From Clostridia bacterium (lineage in GTDB: Bacteria; Bacillota; Clostridia; Christensenellales; CAG-138), in contig JAFWMS010000028.1 in the NCBI GenBank assembly GCA_017545535.1, positions 186,001 through 250,000 on the forward strand: a stretch of 64,000 nucleotides of DNA, read 5' to 3'. Position 1 is the stretch's first letter. Each line of letters begins with the position of its first letter. The notes below the pieces were generated by a model that was given only the letters and a program-made list of their open reading frames with translations, searched no databases and was not told where the DNA came from. Of this stretch, positions 30,220 to 38,324 are shown in pieces. The position numbers and the translations under genes are program-made.

Positions 30220-33200
30220 TCATTCTCCGTCATTTTCCGCTACCTTCCCACCGGGACGCCGCATCTCACGATACAGAATGTCGGCGAGCGTACTCATGAT
30301 AGCGTTGTACTTGCTCTGATCCTCAAACAACGAGCTGTACGTTTCCTGCGATTCCATATAGCTGTCCTGCGCAGCATCACTGAACGCCTGCGGGAAAATG
30401 CTCTCGGCAAAGATCTGCGGATCCGAGGAAACGGCCATGTTGGCCAGCTTCTGGTTGCCGCGCAACTTTTCAGCCAAGGCGTTGATCATCACGCGATCCG
30501 CGTCGGTGAAGTTGCCTTTGTACTTTTCGTTGATTCGCTCGATGATCTCATCTAGCGGATCTTTGTCTTCAGGCTTTGCTGCGCCTTTCGGCTCTGCCGG
30601 AGCATAGACGCCGGACTCGTCGCCGAGGGAGATGTCGCCCTCGAAAGTTTTTTCCAGCTTGTACATCTCAAGCTTCAGCATCTTTTCGATGTCTGCCATC
30701 GGCACCGGCACCTCAGGCAGCATACCAACGAGGAATGAGCAGTAGACGTATTCGCGGTGCAGGTCTTTGTCGAACATCCGAACGACCTGCGACACGTAGC
30801 GGTACCACTTGCAGAAGTTGCGCATCGTGCGTCTGATCTGATACCGGTCGTCGTTGTTCTTCGCATGATAGCGCTCTACAGCGGGGAGTAACTTGCTGGC
30901 AAGTAGTCCTTGCGCATTGCTGCCCTGTGCACCTTTTGCAAAGTACACATCGCAGAACTTGGCGATGTCGGTATCGTCATAAATGCGGAAATTACGCAAT
31001 TCACGCTGCACCTTGTAAAGCAGATCAGTGTTGACCTCTTCTTCAAGGAACGTCTCGTGGTAGAACACTTGGAAATCCGCCTGCACATCGTCCTTTTCGT
31101 TGGCGAAGTCCAGCACGAAAGTGTCATTCTTGCCGGGGCAAGTACGGTTGAGGCGGGAGAGCGTCTGCACTGTTTTTACGTTCCGCAGCTTCTTATCCAC
31201 GATCATCGTGTGGAGCAGCGGCTCATCGAAACCGGTCTGATACTTTTCGGCGACGATCAGGATGTTGAAGTTGTCATGGAATTCCTGCTTCGTCTGCGTC
31301 TCTTGAATGTGGCTGCCGTCTGGACGCACATTGAGTCCGGACTCAGTGTAGCTCTCTTCATTCAAAACGACTTCGCCGGAGAAGGCCACCATCGGCTTGA
31401 CCTCGGCATATCCCTGTTCTTCGGCATAGCGTTTGATTTCCATGAAGTATAGCACCGCAGCCGGACGGGACGCCGTAACAACCATCATCTTCGCTCTGCC
31501 GTTAATCTTTGCACGGGTGGTGGTCATGAACGTCTCAACGATGATCTCAGACTTTTGCCTGATGTTCTCAGGGTGGAGCTGCTGATACTTCTTGATGACC
31601 TTGCTTGCTCTGGATGCCGGTACCTCCGGGTTTTCAGGGGTGGAGTTAGCGATCTTGAAGCAGGTCTTGTATGTCATGTAGTTCTGCAGAACGTCGAGAA
31701 TGAAACCTTCCTCGATGGCCTGATGCATGCTGTAAATGTGGAACGGGTGGAAACTGCCGTCCTCGCTTGGTTCGCCGAACATTTCCAGCGTGGTGTCCTT
31801 CGGCGTTGCGGTGAATGCGAAGAACGACAGGTTCTTATGCTTGCCGTGAGCGATCAGTTCTTTGACCAGCTTGTCCTGCGGATCCACCTTGTCTTCGGCG
31901 ATGCCTTCGATTTCGGCGTATTCCTTGAGTGTTTCGCGCAGATCGGCGAGCGCGGTCTTCAGCTTTTGTGCGCTGCTGCCGGTCTGGGAGGAATGCGCCT
32001 CATCGCAGATGATGGCGTAGTTCCTTCCGTTGGCCGCATCGACCTCTTCGTAGATAACGGGAAACTTCTGCAGCGTGGTGACGATGATCCGAATGCCATC
32101 GTTGATGGCCTGCTTTAGATCCTGCGAGTTCTTTCCTTCGCCGATCGTCTCGACGGTGCCGAGCGTATGATCGAAGCCGGAGATTGTCGCCTGCAACTGT
32201 GCGTCCAGCACCGTGCGGTCGGTAACGACGATAACGCTGCTGAATATGGCGCGGTTTTCATCATCATGCAGGGACGCCAGTCGGTAAGCCGTCCACGCGA
32301 TGGAGTTCGATTTGCCGGATCCTGCGCTGTGCTGGATCAGGTAGTTGTGTCCCGCTCCGTTGGCCTTCACGTTTGCGATCAGCTTGCGAACGACGTCGAG
32401 CTGGTGGAAGCGCGGGAATATTAGCTTATCGCCTTGCAGACTAATAAACTTCTGGATGATATCCATCATGCTGTCCGCGCGGAAAACGGTCTTCCACAGA
32501 TAATCTGTGGGGTATCCGTCCGGGTTGGGCGGATTGCCTTTGCCACCGTCATTGCCTGCTCCGTTGCTGCCTTGGTTGAAGGGCAGGAAGTAGGTCTTAT
32601 CACCGGCGAGCTTCGTTGTCATCCACGCTTCGGAGAGGTCAACGCAGAAGAACGCAAGGATGCGCTTATTGAACTGGAAAGGAACTTCACGCGGATCTCG
32701 GTCTGTTTTCCATTGCCGCTTTGCGTTCTCTACGCTCTGTCCGGTAAACTGGTTCTTCAGCTCGAACGCAAACACAGGAATACCGTTCACGGCGAGGATC
32801 ATATCCACGCTGTTCTTGTTCTCTGCGCTGTAATGCCACTGGCGGATGCAGTGGAAAATGTTCTTCTGATAGTTCTCGACATCCGTCTGATTGAGACTGG
32901 ATTCCGGCATGAAGTAGCATACGCGGAAGGAGACGCCACGGTGTTTGAATCCGTGACGCAGCACATGCAGCACGCCGTCCATGTCGCAGGCGTTATTGAA
33001 CGCGAGGCAGAACTTCTTTTCGGGATCCACCGCATTCATGTTGGCGAAACGCTGCCACGCTTTCGGCTGGCTATCCTTGATAAAGCGGATCAGCGTGTCT
33101 TTGTACAGTCCGAGCTTCGGATCATACATATCCTCGCATTTGGTGTATCCGCCTGCTGCGGACAGGAAGAACGCCTCGATGTCGCTTTCAAAGCGTTTCT

Positions 33201-33327
33201 CGGTCGTATCCATCGTTCCCGATGGTGCTGCTTTGCCGGATTCGGCGTATTCGCCTAATCCGTGCTTTTTGCGGAGCTCTTCAGGGATATAATCCGAGGG
33301 TTCCGTGTATGTGGGTTTGGTTCCCAT
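30220..33327 (-). CDS. hsdR: Type I restriction enzyme R subunit (HsdR)
   Basis: A 1035-residue motor-nuclease. The N-terminal PD-(D/E)xK nuclease carries FAFELKNQ (ELK at 189-191); two RecA-like helicase domains follow with Walker A HSAGSGKSNS (GSGKS at 336-340) and DEAH (442-445), then a helical C-terminus that binds the methylase core. It translocates and cuts unmodified DNA at a distance. It starts 2 nt after the hsdS stop, on the same strand. No frameshift or missing motif was seen, so it is probably active. Confidence 0.95.
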   Translation of the reverse strand: MGTKPTYTEPSDYIPEELRKKHGLGEYAESGKAAPSGTMDTTEKRFESDIEAFFLSAAGGYTKCEDMYDPKLGLYKDTLIRFIKDSQPKAWQRFANMNAVDPEKKFCLAFNNACDMDGVLHVLRHGFKHRGVSFRVCYFMPESSLNQTDVENYQKNIFHCIRQWHYSAENKNSVDMILAVNGIPVFAFELKNQFTGQSVENAKRQWKTDRDPREVPFQFNKRILAFFCVDLSEAWMTTKLAGDKTYFLPFNQGSNGAGNDGGKGNPPNPDGYPTDYLWKTVFRADSMMDIIQKFISLQGDKLIFPRFHQLDVVRKLIANVKANGAGHNYLIQHSAGSGKSNSIAWTAYRLASLHDDENRAIFSSVIVVTDRTVLDAQLQATISGFDHTLGTVETIGEGKNSQDLKQAINDGIRIIVTTLQKFPVIYEEVDAANGRNYAIICDEAHSSQTGSSAQKLKTALADLRETLKEYAEIEGIAEDKVDPQDKLVKELIAHGKHKNLSFFAFTATPKDTTLEMFGEPSEDGSFHPFHIYSMHQAIEEGFILDVLQNYMTYKTCFKIANSTPENPEVPASRASKVIKKYQQLHPENIRQKSEIIVETFMTTTRAKINGRAKMMVVTASRPAAVLYFMEIKRYAEEQGYAEVKPMVAFSGEVVLNEESYTESGLNVRPDGSHIQETQTKQEFHDNFNILIVAEKYQTGFDEPLLHTMIVDKKLRNVKTVQTLSRLNRTCPGKNDTFVLDFANEKDDVQADFQVFYHETFLEEEVNTDLLYKVQRELRNFRIYDDTDIAKFCDVYFAKGAQGSNAQGLLASKLLPAVERYHAKNNDDRYQIRRTMRNFCKWYRYVSQVVRMFDKDLHREYVYCSFLVGMLPEVPVPMADIEKMLKLEMYKLEKTFEGDISLGDESGVYAPAEPKGAAKPEDKDPLDEIIERINEKYKGNFTDADRVMINALAEKLRGNQKLANMAVSSDPQIFAESIFPQAFSDAAQDSYMESQETYSSLFEDQSKYNAIMSTLADILYREMRRPGGKVAENDGE

Positions 33328-33329
33328 CT

Positions 33330-34625
33330 TCAGACCTCCTTCTTGCCGGTGACATATTCGTAAATGACCGCTTTTTTATATGTTTCCAGCTCTGTTAAGA
33401 GCCGCTGCTTCGATGCAATGAGTTCATCGAGCGCTGCTGTTTTTTCTTCTAAATAAGCGGTTATTTCATGCTGCTCTTCAATTGGCGGAACGACTATTTT
33501 CATCAGTTTAAGCCCATCCCAGTTGAGCCCCTGCCGTACACCGCCTCCCATCCCATAGAACCCTTTGCAAACATCAAATGAATGTAGATAATAGTACAGA
33601 TATAGCGGCAGATTTTTGCTGTGGTTTCTGAGGGTAACATACGCTGATGTAACAATGCCACGTTCATTTGAGAGCCCAACTCGCAAGCTCGTATGATCGT
33701 TCTGTAAATCGGTTAAACGCAATACTATGTCGTCTTTCTCTATGATGTTATATCCGTCAAAGCTCTCTGGCAACAAACCTCCAATTGTATCAATGCTTTT
33801 TCGCTTTATTTTGCCGTAGCTTAACGAAAGAAGATTCTGTTCAACCACGCCTTCATTTTTGCATTTCACCTGATCGAACAACTGAAAGGCCACCAGAATG
33901 TCCCATTCTTCTGGTATGCAGCCAATCCATTCAATCCCGCTGTCTTTCATTGGACGCTGGCCACGAACGCCTCGTGTTACTGCTCCAATGATGATTGATT
34001 GTTTCAGATCCTTGTATTCCTCAATCGTTTTTTCCGTTGAGCTGATAACGCTATCAATTTCTGAACACTTTTCATCAAGATAATCTGCTATCTTGCGTTG
34101 TTCTTCCTGATCAGGTACTGGAAGCCCTTGTACGCCAAGCTTTTCCATCGGGATTCTCATACGAACTGTATTAAACGTTCCCGTGCTCGACTCCTTCATT
34201 AATATGCCATTGCCAAGTCCTAATAGGCTGCGCTGGAATTCCTTCGTCTGGAAAAGATAGCAATAATACCGCACATCATATTGGGGATTGCGAGGATACA
34301 GCATGTAATAGACCGGACTTACGCATCCGAAGTATTTAGATAAGCCAACCGATCCAGAGATTATGTTCATGCTGTTCATCACGATATCGTTGGGATAAGC
34401 CAGCCGATAATCAGTGAGGTCTTCCTTCGCTTTGTTGCCGCCGCCCTCTTTTTCGGCGTAGGGAACAACACCGTAATTAACTCCAAGCGACAGGATAAAA
34501 TCCGTTTTTAACGGGTCGTTTTTTTCTTTCCGCTCAAGAAAAATGGCTTTTAACCTTTTTATTTCCCAAGCAGAAGGTATTTCGCCGATCCATTCGATCT
34601 GGCTATCCTTCTTTGGCCTTGCCAT
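33330..34625 (-). CDS. hsdS: Type I restriction specificity subunit (HsdS)
   Basis: A 431-residue protein with two target-recognition domains, each opening with an IEWIGxIPxxW segment (near residues 10-20 and 228-238) and each followed by a conserved helical repeat (LPVPDQEEQRKIADYLDEK, VPPIEEQHEITAYLEEK). The two domains read the two halves of a bipartite DNA target. Starts 3 nt after hsdM. Sequences of the two recognition domains are unrelated to each other, as expected. No inverted second hsdS copy for phase variation was found. Confidence 0.95.
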   Translation of the reverse strand: MARPKKDSQIEWIGEIPSAWEIKRLKAIFLERKEKNDPLKTDFILSLGVNYGVVPYAEKEGGGNKAKEDLTDYRLAYPNDIVMNSMNIISGSVGLSKYFGCVSPVYYMLYPRNPQYDVRYYCYLFQTKEFQRSLLGLGNGILMKESSTGTFNTVRMRIPMEKLGVQGLPVPDQEEQRKIADYLDEKCSEIDSVISSTEKTIEEYKDLKQSIIIGAVTRGVRGQRPMKDSGIEWIGCIPEEWDILVAFQLFDQVKCKNEGVVEQNLLSLSYGKIKRKSIDTIGGLLPESFDGYNIIEKDDIVLRLTDLQNDHTSLRVGLSNERGIVTSAYVTLRNHSKNLPLYLYYYLHSFDVCKGFYGMGGGVRQGLNWDGLKLMKIVVPPIEEQHEITAYLEEKTAALDELIASKQRLLTELETYKKAVIYEYVTGKKEV

Positions 34626-34628
34626 CAG

Positions 34629-36383
34629 TTAACCCTCCCCGAAAAGCTTTCTAAGTGATGCGGCAATGCTGTCTTCCAACCCAATAATTCGGGAGAGGAT
34701 ATCTTCGCTTGCTTCCGGCCTTTGATACTCGTAAAAATATCGGGTCATCGGGATTTCGTATCCAATTTTTGTTTTGCTCCGGTCGATCCATGCATCAGGA
34801 ACATATGGCAGTACCTCGCGTGCGAAGTATGTGTCGATGTCTTCTGTTAGTGGAACGCTTTCAGTATCTCGAAGTGCAGAGTCTGCAATGGGTTTCCCTT
34901 TTTTCCTGATGATCTCTCCGTGCTCATCTCTCATCGGTCGTTCAATTACGATTTTGTTGTAGCCAAAATCATCGGTGGAGAAAATTTTGCTTTCGCAGTA
35001 AACGCTAGCTTTATCTCCGAAGATGCCCTCTGAAAAAGCTTGGTATGCTTCCACAATCAACGCGCGATCACTGTCACCAATGTCATTTCTTTTTGTTCCG
35101 ATGGCTTTCCTTCTCGGTGAGTAGCAATGTGAAGCGTCGATAAGCTGCACCTTTCCTACACGCTCCACGGGCTTGTCCTTATCCAACACCCAGATATAGG
35201 TACTGATGCCTGTGTTCATAAACATATCGGTCGAAAGCTGAATAATGGCAGAGAGCCAGTCGTTCTCCAATATGTACTGACGAATATTACTGGGGCCGCT
35301 GCCTGCGTCTCCAGCGAACAAGGGCGATCCATTCTGGATGATTGCCATCTTGCCTTTGCCGTCCAGCTTCTTGAGGCCGTTCAGCACGAAGAGCTGCTGT
35401 CCGTCGCTGATCTTCGGCAGTCCGGGAGCAAAGCGACCTTCTTCACCCTTGGCAGCTTCTTTTTCAACTTCTTTCTGTTCGCGCTTCCAATCAATGCCGA
35501 AGGGAGGATTGGAGATGATGTAGCGGAAGGTGTAGTCGGTGAATTTATCCTCGCTCAAAGTATCTCCAAACCGCATGTTGTCGGGATTGCCGCCCCGAAT
35601 CATCATATCCGCCTTGGCGATTGCGAAGGTGGAGGGGTTGAACTCCTGACCGAAGCAGGTGACCTCCATTTCAGGGTTGATCTCATGAATTCTTTCTTCC
35701 ATGCAGGAAAGCATCTGGCTTGTTCCCATCGCCATATCGTAGACAGTAATGTTTTCCTGCCTGCTCATGTCTGCACCGGAGAGCAGCAGATCGGTCATCA
35801 GGTAGATGATATCGCGGCTGGTGAAATGCGCTCCGGCCTCTTCGCCGAAGGACTCGGAAAATCTGCGAACAAGGTCTTCAAAGATGTATCCGCAATCAAC
35901 TGCGCTGATCTTGTCGGGGCCGAGGTATCCCTTCTGTGAAGCGAACTCTTTTACAACAAGATAGAGGGTGTTGCTTTCCACCATGCGCTTAATGATGTTG
36001 TCAAAATCAAACTTTGCAATGACGTCCTGTACATTTGCCGAGAAACCGTTCAGGTAATCGCGGAAGTTACTCTCAATGTTCTCGGGGTCTGCCAGCAGCC
36101 GGTCAAACGTAAACTTGCTCGTGTTGAAGAATTGATATCCGGACGCAGTGCGCAGGAATCCATCAATAACAGCCAGCTTCTTCACCTTTTCGTAGGTATC
36201 CAGTACCTTCTGGTGCGTCGGCAACAGGCAGTCATGAAAACGCTTCACAACCGTCATTGGGAGTATAACGAGGCCGTACTCATGCGGCTTGAACGGCCCG
36301 CGAAGAACGTCTGCCACGTTCCAAATCATAGTGGCCTTTTCCTGAATGTTGGTACCGACTACAGTGAATTTTTCATTTGCCAT
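34629..36383 (-). CDS. hsdM: Type I restriction methylase subunit (HsdM)
   Basis: A 584-residue N6-adenine methylase. An N-terminal helical domain is followed by the methylase core with FTSRDIIYLMTDLL and the catalytic motif SNPPFGID (NPPF). The SAM-binding motif I is unusual, reading YDMAMGTSQMLSCMEE where most HsdM have DPxxGTGGFL. Together with HsdS it methylates host DNA and forms the core of the restriction complex. Starts 15 nt after the WYL regulator gene, behind AAAGGGAGA. Confidence 0.93.
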   Translation of the reverse strand: MANEKFTVVGTNIQEKATMIWNVADVLRGPFKPHEYGLVILPMTVVKRFHDCLLPTHQKVLDTYEKVKKLAVIDGFLRTASGYQFFNTSKFTFDRLLADPENIESNFRDYLNGFSANVQDVIAKFDFDNIIKRMVESNTLYLVVKEFASQKGYLGPDKISAVDCGYIFEDLVRRFSESFGEEAGAHFTSRDIIYLMTDLLLSGADMSRQENITVYDMAMGTSQMLSCMEERIHEINPEMEVTCFGQEFNPSTFAIAKADMMIRGGNPDNMRFGDTLSEDKFTDYTFRYIISNPPFGIDWKREQKEVEKEAAKGEEGRFAPGLPKISDGQQLFVLNGLKKLDGKGKMAIIQNGSPLFAGDAGSGPSNIRQYILENDWLSAIIQLSTDMFMNTGISTYIWVLDKDKPVERVGKVQLIDASHCYSPRRKAIGTKRNDIGDSDRALIVEAYQAFSEGIFGDKASVYCESKIFSTDDFGYNKIVIERPMRDEHGEIIRKKGKPIADSALRDTESVPLTEDIDTYFAREVLPYVPDAWIDRSKTKIGYEIPMTRYFYEYQRPEASEDILSRIIGLEDSIAASLRKLFGEG

Positions 36384-36398
36384 ATTGATGCTCTCCCT

Positions 36399-37403
36399 TT
36401 ATTCGATCGTTTTCACGATTTGTTTAATGTGTTCTTTGAACTGCTCGATTACGTTGGCCGGGGAAATGACGTGCATCTTGTTTCCAAATTGCGCCAGCCA
36501 ACCGAAGAATGTCGGGCTGATCTGTACGTGTACCGTTGCTGCACATGTGGTGTCGTTGGCCGTCATCATCGGTGTGCCTTCGCCGAATTTATCAAATACT
36601 GGACCAACGAGCGTTTTATCAAACTGAAGGGCTACTTCTTCCAGTTCACCACCAAACATCTTAAATGCCTGTTCAGTGAACTCTGCAACAGTGTTAATCT
36701 TCTCCAACGCTTCATCTGACAATACAGATTCTTCGACGACTTCTATATGGTCAATACGGTCTATTCGATAGTTCGCTGTTTTCCCTGGGTGCCTAGCCAT
36801 ATATCCCATAAGATAATAATTATCTTCATTGAAAACCAGCGCAACCGGTTCAACATAATACCGTTTCTTTCTGCCAGTCGGAGTCAAAACATATTCTCGC
36901 TCAGCCTTTTCATTCAAGTGGAAATAATTGAACGCAATCTTCTTTTTACGAATGATTGCGTCCTCAATACTATCCACCGTATACAACACGGCTTCATTGG
37001 TGTGCTTCCGAGTGTTGAAGCAAACCATATTCTTTTTCAGCAGTTCCGCACAATGAGACCCGGCAAGAGCAGCGACTTTTTCAACAAGCTCCGCTGTCTT
37101 CTTTTCCGTAATGAAACTGGCTGCCTGCACGGCATCGATAAGGATCTTGATTTCGGGAATGGAGAGCTCGTGCTCCGGAATGTAGTAGAATCGCTCCTTA
37201 TCCTTCAGATAGCTCATGACCTCAAAGCCGTTCTCCTGCAGCACTTCGATATCCTTACTGAGTGTCCTGACATTACTGGAGATACCTAGCTCGTTGAGTC
37301 GATTACATAGATCCCTGCGGGAGATGGGGTGGCTTTCATCCGTCTCGTTACGGAGAAGCTCATACAGCTTCAGCAGTTTGATCTTCTGCATGTTTTCCGC
37401 CAC
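36399..37403 (-). CDS. WYL-domain transcriptional regulator, head of the defence operon
   Basis: A 334-residue protein: N-terminal winged helix (KLYELLRNETDESHPISRRDL, RTLSKDIEVLQENGFEV), WYL domain (KIAFNYFHLNEKAEREYVLTPT, with YYLMGYMARHPGK) and a C-terminal WCX-like extension. GTG at 37403 is taken as start because AGGAGG stands 8 nt upstream; the frame is open further up across the promoter. WYL regulators (CapW, BrxR) are known to control CBASS and other defence loci. Here it is the first gene of a collinear unit that includes hsdMSR and CBASS genes, so it probably represses or adjusts all of them. Confidence 0.88.
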   Translation of the reverse strand: MAENMQKIKLLKLYELLRNETDESHPISRRDLCNRLNELGISSNVRTLSKDIEVLQENGFEVMSYLKDKERFYYIPEHELSIPEIKILIDAVQAASFITEKKTAELVEKVAALAGSHCAELLKKNMVCFNTRKHTNEAVLYTVDSIEDAIIRKKKIAFNYFHLNEKAEREYVLTPTGRKKRYYVEPVALVFNEDNYYLMGYMARHPGKTANYRIDRIDHIEVVEESVLSDEALEKINTVAEFTEQAFKMFGGELEEVALQFDKTLVGPVFDKFGEGTPMMTANDTTCAATVHVQISPTFFGWLAQFGNKMHVISPANVIEQFKEHIKQIVKTIE

Positions 37404-37443
37404 GCCGATTTCCTCCTGTTTATGGTTAAAATTACACATATAT

Positions 37444-37472
37444 ATTGTACCACAATGAGTGCAAATAATCAA
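37444..37472 (-). promoter_or_regulatory. Promoter and operator-like palindrome of the WYL/RM/CBASS operon
   Basis: On the minus strand TTGATT (37472-37467), 17-nt spacer and TACAAT (37449-37444). The -10 element is half of ATTGT-ACC-ACAAT (37444-37456), an exact inverted repeat that could be the site of the WYL regulator. Confidence 0.65.
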
Positions 37473-37527
37473 TAACCAAGCGTAACTAAATCATTACTTG
37501 ATAATAATATAATATCTATCGAGATAT

Positions 37528-37564
37528 AAAATAATAGGCCCTCGACACAGGTTGTGCCGAGGGC
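37528..37564 (-). terminator. Terminator of the conjugation operon
   Basis: On the minus strand GCCCTCGGCACA-ACC-TGTGTCGAGGGC is a 12-bp stem with one G-T pair, followed by CTATTATTTT, 16 nt after the sortase stop. Confidence 0.8.
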
Positions 37565-37579
37565 AAATATTGATACGGA

Positions 37580-38302
37580 TCAGGTGTTTTCAAGGGTTGC
37601 GAGGACAACATACTTCTTTGGCGCGTGCCCAGAGTAATAGAACGGATAGCAGGTGGTGAGCATCAGATGCTTACCCTCTATGGTGGGAATTCGCAAGTCC
37701 TCGTCCGCCTCCAATATCTCCGTGGATTCAATGATATATGTGTATGTCTTTCCGTCCGGCATCGTGACCAGGATTGGATCCCCATAGTCTACATCCTTGA
37801 GTACCTGGAAATGGTTCCTGTTTCTGTGACCATACACCACGCACATGCCTTCCTTTCCGGGCTTAGCGGAGGAATCCAGCCAGCCGGGAGACTGCTCCAG
37901 TGTCGCTTCATCGATCTTCTTCGCGATCGTGATGTTCTTTCCCCTGATCGTCAGCACGAACGCGGCGCCTTTGGGAACCGTTACCTGCGGCACCTGTGTC
38001 GGCGATCCGGAAGGCGGACGCTGCGTCGGTGGGTCTGTCACGGGTTCATCAATGATCGGGAACTCCGGCCAGACGTCCGGCGTTGGAGACACAGTAGCCT
38101 TCGGGGTGCAGGACTCATCCGGAGCAGGAATCACGATCTCCACGACTACCATCGTTGGCTGCGGCGTCGGTTCACACGTGGGTTCCGGCGTGGCCTCCGG
38201 GACCGGCTCCTCTATTGGTGTATTTGCCAACTTCCCGATCACAAAAGGCGCTATGAGAATCAGCAGCGCAAGTATACCGAGAAGGATGATGCTTTTCTTC
38301 AT
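37580..38302 (-). CDS. Class D/E-like sortase with long Pro/Thr stalk
   Basis: A 240-residue transpeptidase anchored by an N-terminal membrane helix (residues about 4-24). A roughly 90-residue stalk rich in PTP repeats follows, then the sortase beta-barrel with CVVYGHRN (His) and LMLTTCYPF (Cys). The usual catalytic Arg, expected in APxR after the Cys, is replaced: the sequence reads GHAPKKYVV. Sortases attach surface proteins to the wall or polymerise pilins. It is the last gene of the transfer operon; the likely substrate is the large adhesin at 54791. Confidence 0.85.
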   Translation of the reverse strand: MKKSIILLGILALLILIAPFVIGKLANTPIEEPVPEATPEPTCEPTPQPTMVVVEIVIPAPDESCTPKATVSPTPDVWPEFPIIDEPVTDPPTQRPPSGSPTQVPQVTVPKGAAFVLTIRGKNITIAKKIDEATLEQSPGWLDSSAKPGKEGMCVVYGHRNRNHFQVLKDVDYGDPILVTMPDGKTYTYIIESTEILEADEDLRIPTIEGKHLMLTTCYPFYYSGHAPKKYVVLATLENT

Positions 38303-38324
38303 GTCAGTTCTTTTCTCCTTTGAT

